This document shows positions 62,100 to 64,000 of a stretch of DNA of 64,000 bases, in pieces. Source of the DNA: Haematobia irritans (taxonomy: Eukaryota > Arthropoda > Insecta > Diptera > Muscidae); the NCBI RefSeq assembly GCF_050003625.1, contig NC_134397.1:152478691-152542690 (forward strand), read 5' to 3'. Under the pieces are notes generated by a model. That model did not search any database, had not been told where the DNA came from, and was given only the letters and a program-made list of their open reading frames with translations. Both the position numbers and the translations under genes were made by a program. Positions within the stretch are counted from its first letter, which is position 1; each line of letters starts with the position of its first letter.

Positions 62100-63940
62100 G
62101 GAACCAACCAGATTGCTCCAAAAACATTAACAAACTGCTTAAGTTAACGTTTTCCAGGTCCGCCAGTAATCTAAAGCTATATGCTCCTCCTTACGCCTTA
62201 CACAAAAAGCAGGACACTCACACAAGAGGTGTTTAATTGATTCCTTTTCCTCCACATCATGACAGCTTATACAATAGTCATTATACTTCGCACCTATAGT
62301 TTTTGCAAATTCGCCTCTCAGGCAGCGACCCGTTATAGCAGATATCAGGAGTGCTATCTGACGCCTTGAGAACACTAGCATATCTAGTGTGCGGTTTAAG
62401 TTTAAATGGGACCATATTTGCTTGGTGTCGTTACAACCCTTGCAATTCTCCCATCGAATATTGGCCATCATAACAGCCTTCTCACGCAGTAAGAGCTTGC
62501 AGGTGGCCAGAGGCATACCAACAGATTCTAGTTCCCCTGGAATATGTAAGGTAGTTCCTAGCCTTGCTAACTCATCTGCTTCGCATTTCCCCGGTATGTA
62601 CCTATGGCCAGGTACCCATATTAGGTGAATATTGTACTGCTCAGCCATCTCGTTGAGAGATTTGCGGCAGTCTATGGCCGTTTTCGAGTTAAGGAACACA
62701 AAGTCCAAGGATTTTATTGCAGGTTGACTGTCTGAGTATATATTAATGCCAATATTTGTTGGAACATTACTTCTCAGCCAATTCACCACCTCTCTTATTG
62801 CCAATATTTCAGCCTGAAAAACACTACAGTGATTAGGTAATCTTTTCGCTATTCGAATTTCCAGATCTTTAGAATATACTCCGAACCCCACTTGTCCATT
62901 CAATTTGGAGCCATCAGTATAGAAATCTATATATCTTTTATTCCCCGGGGTCTGTGTACACCACGCCTCGCTGTTGGGAATTAGAGTTTCAAACTTTTTG
63001 TCGCAAATGGTTTTGCCAGGGTGTAATCCAGTACGTTAGGCACATCTGGCATTACTTTGAGGACCGAACTATGACCGTAACTTTTTTCCGACCACAGCGA
63101 TAGCTCGCGCAACCGCACAGCCATTGTTGCAGCTGACTGTTTGGCCAAAATGTCTAAAGGCAATAGATGTAGCATGACATTAAGGGAGTCTGTTCCTGTC
63201 TTAGGTTAGGTTAGGTTATGTGGCAGCCCGATGTATCAGGCGCACTTAGACTATTCAGTCCATTGTGATACCACAGTGGTGAACTTCTCTCTTATCACTG
63301 AGTGCTGCCCGATTCCATGTTAAGCTCAATGACAAGGGACCTCCTTTTTATAGCCGAGTCCGAACGGCGTTCCACATTCCAGTGAAACCACTTACAGAAG
63401 CTTTGAAACCCTCAGAAATGTCACCAGTATTACTGAGGTGGGATAATCCACCGCTGAAAAACTTTTTGGTGTTCGGTCGTAGCAGGAATCGAACCCACGA
63501 CCTTGTGTATGCAAGGCGGGCATGCTAACCATTGCACCACGGTGTTCCTGTCTTACTAAATGCGCCTGAGATACATAAGCTCGCCATGCGCTGAACTTTA
63601 TCTAAACAAGTCGGTTTCTGAAGTGCCGGCCACCAGACTACAACACCATATAGCATTATAGGTCTAACTACTGTCGTGTATAGCCAATGCACAATTTTTG
63701 GTTTTAGTCCCTACTTTTTTCCTATTGCCTTTTTGCACGAGTACAACGCTACCGTGGCTTTTCTCGCCCTCTCTTCAATATTAAGCCTAAAATTCAGCTT
63801 CCTGTCCAAAATAACGCCAAGGTATTTTGCACACTCACCAAAGGGAATTTCAGTATCCCCTAAGGAAATGGGCCTAACCGTGGGAGTTTTGCGATATTTG
63901 CAGTACATGACTAGTTCTGTCTTTGCTGGATTTACACCAA
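62100..63940 (-). pseudogene. LINE ORF2 remnant
   Basis: The minus strand encodes the end of the reverse transcriptase, a connection region, then RNase H from MNGQVGFGVYSKDLEIRIAK onward. There are frame breaks near 63005 and 62165, and the SINE insertion adds another. The fragment 62139-62903 (254 codons) keeps most of RNase H and the CHDVEEKESIKHLLCECPAF motif. Non-functional. Confidence 0.8.
63204..63544 (-). mobile_element. tRNA-derived SINE inside a LINE
   Basis: Full length on the minus strand: head CACCGTGGTGCAATGGTTAG, B box GGTTCGATTCC, tail CCTAACCTAACC. Flanked by the 11-bp direct repeat TTCCTGTCTTA at 63193-63203 and 63545-63555. Confidence 0.88.
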
Positions 63941-63953
63941 GACCGGCAATCTA

Positions 63954-64000
63954 AAATAATTTTCACTTTTGTTTTCTCGTGTTATTTCTGAGCGATTTAA
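63954..64000. other. Window edge, nothing recognised
   Basis: A short AT-rich flank after the LINE target duplication. Confidence 0.4.

Larger units (their letters stand above)
61959..63945 (-). mobile_element. LINE, 5'-truncated second copy, holding a SINE
   Basis: Same family as 28023-30515 but truncated further into ORF2. Flanked by GCAATCTA at 61951-61958 and 63946-63953. The tail is short (GCCACTTTAACC). A SINE (63204-63544) interrupts it. Confidence 0.82.

Overview
This window comes from an animal genome, and a higher fly is the best fit (a calyptrate or muscid-type dipteran; this is inferred from transposon content and not proven). It is AT-rich and more than four fifths transposon-derived. 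Its genes have short GT-AG introns, and nothing in it looks bacterial or viral. I find one convincing host gene: a pickpocket-type DEG/ENaC channel subunit on the minus strand, 481 codons in six exons between 47391 and 23696. Two of its introns are swollen with nested transposons (9.5 kb and 12.6 kb), so exons 1 and 2 and exons 3 and 4 lie far apart.

The commonest repeats form a set of non-coding families, named here A, B, C and D. A complete family A copy has four parts in order. The head starts CAAGTATATACGGCCGTAAG and carries a GGCCAGGCC hairpin. Next comes an array of a 29-bp A/T unit, then an array of a 153-bp unit. The tail has a GACG-rich tract, the word GATCGACTCAG, and a terminal hairpin ending GGGTATA. 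Families B, C and D differ in sequence but share the plan, and B and C also have a period of about 153 bp. Because 153 is 3 x 51, these arrays hold long open frames that look like proteins but most likely are not.

Layout. 1-5733: family C remnant holding a TA-flanked TIR element (555-4661), which itself holds a hAT-like element (884-2192) and A copy A1. 6466-16646: A copies A2-A4, small TIR elements, a degraded mariner, a CTCACGCACA minisatellite and B-type repeats. 16647-21434: minus-strand B copy holding an intact-ORF mariner-type element (17328-18633) and A5. 21435-23406: B remnants and a deleted Tc1-like element. 23696-47391: the channel gene. Its intron 3 holds B4, which holds A6, which holds a dead piggyBac-like element, which holds A7 and a LINE; A8 and A9 are also there. 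Its intron 1 holds a split SINE around a TIR element that contains A10 and a second hAT-like element, plus a MITE split by A11 and a second mariner copy. 47983-53170: long 29-bp arrays. 53224-55590: a TIR element and a possible promoter. 55593-57063: third mariner copy and a SINE. 57146-61411: nearly intact Copia-type LTR retrotransposon. 61412-63953: TIR element remnant and a second LINE copy holding a SINE.

The elements interact. The SINE shares its 3' tail with the LINE, so the LINE machinery probably mobilises it. The nesting order gives a relative history, and several insertions are pinned exactly by target duplications or by comparison with uninterrupted copies in the same window.
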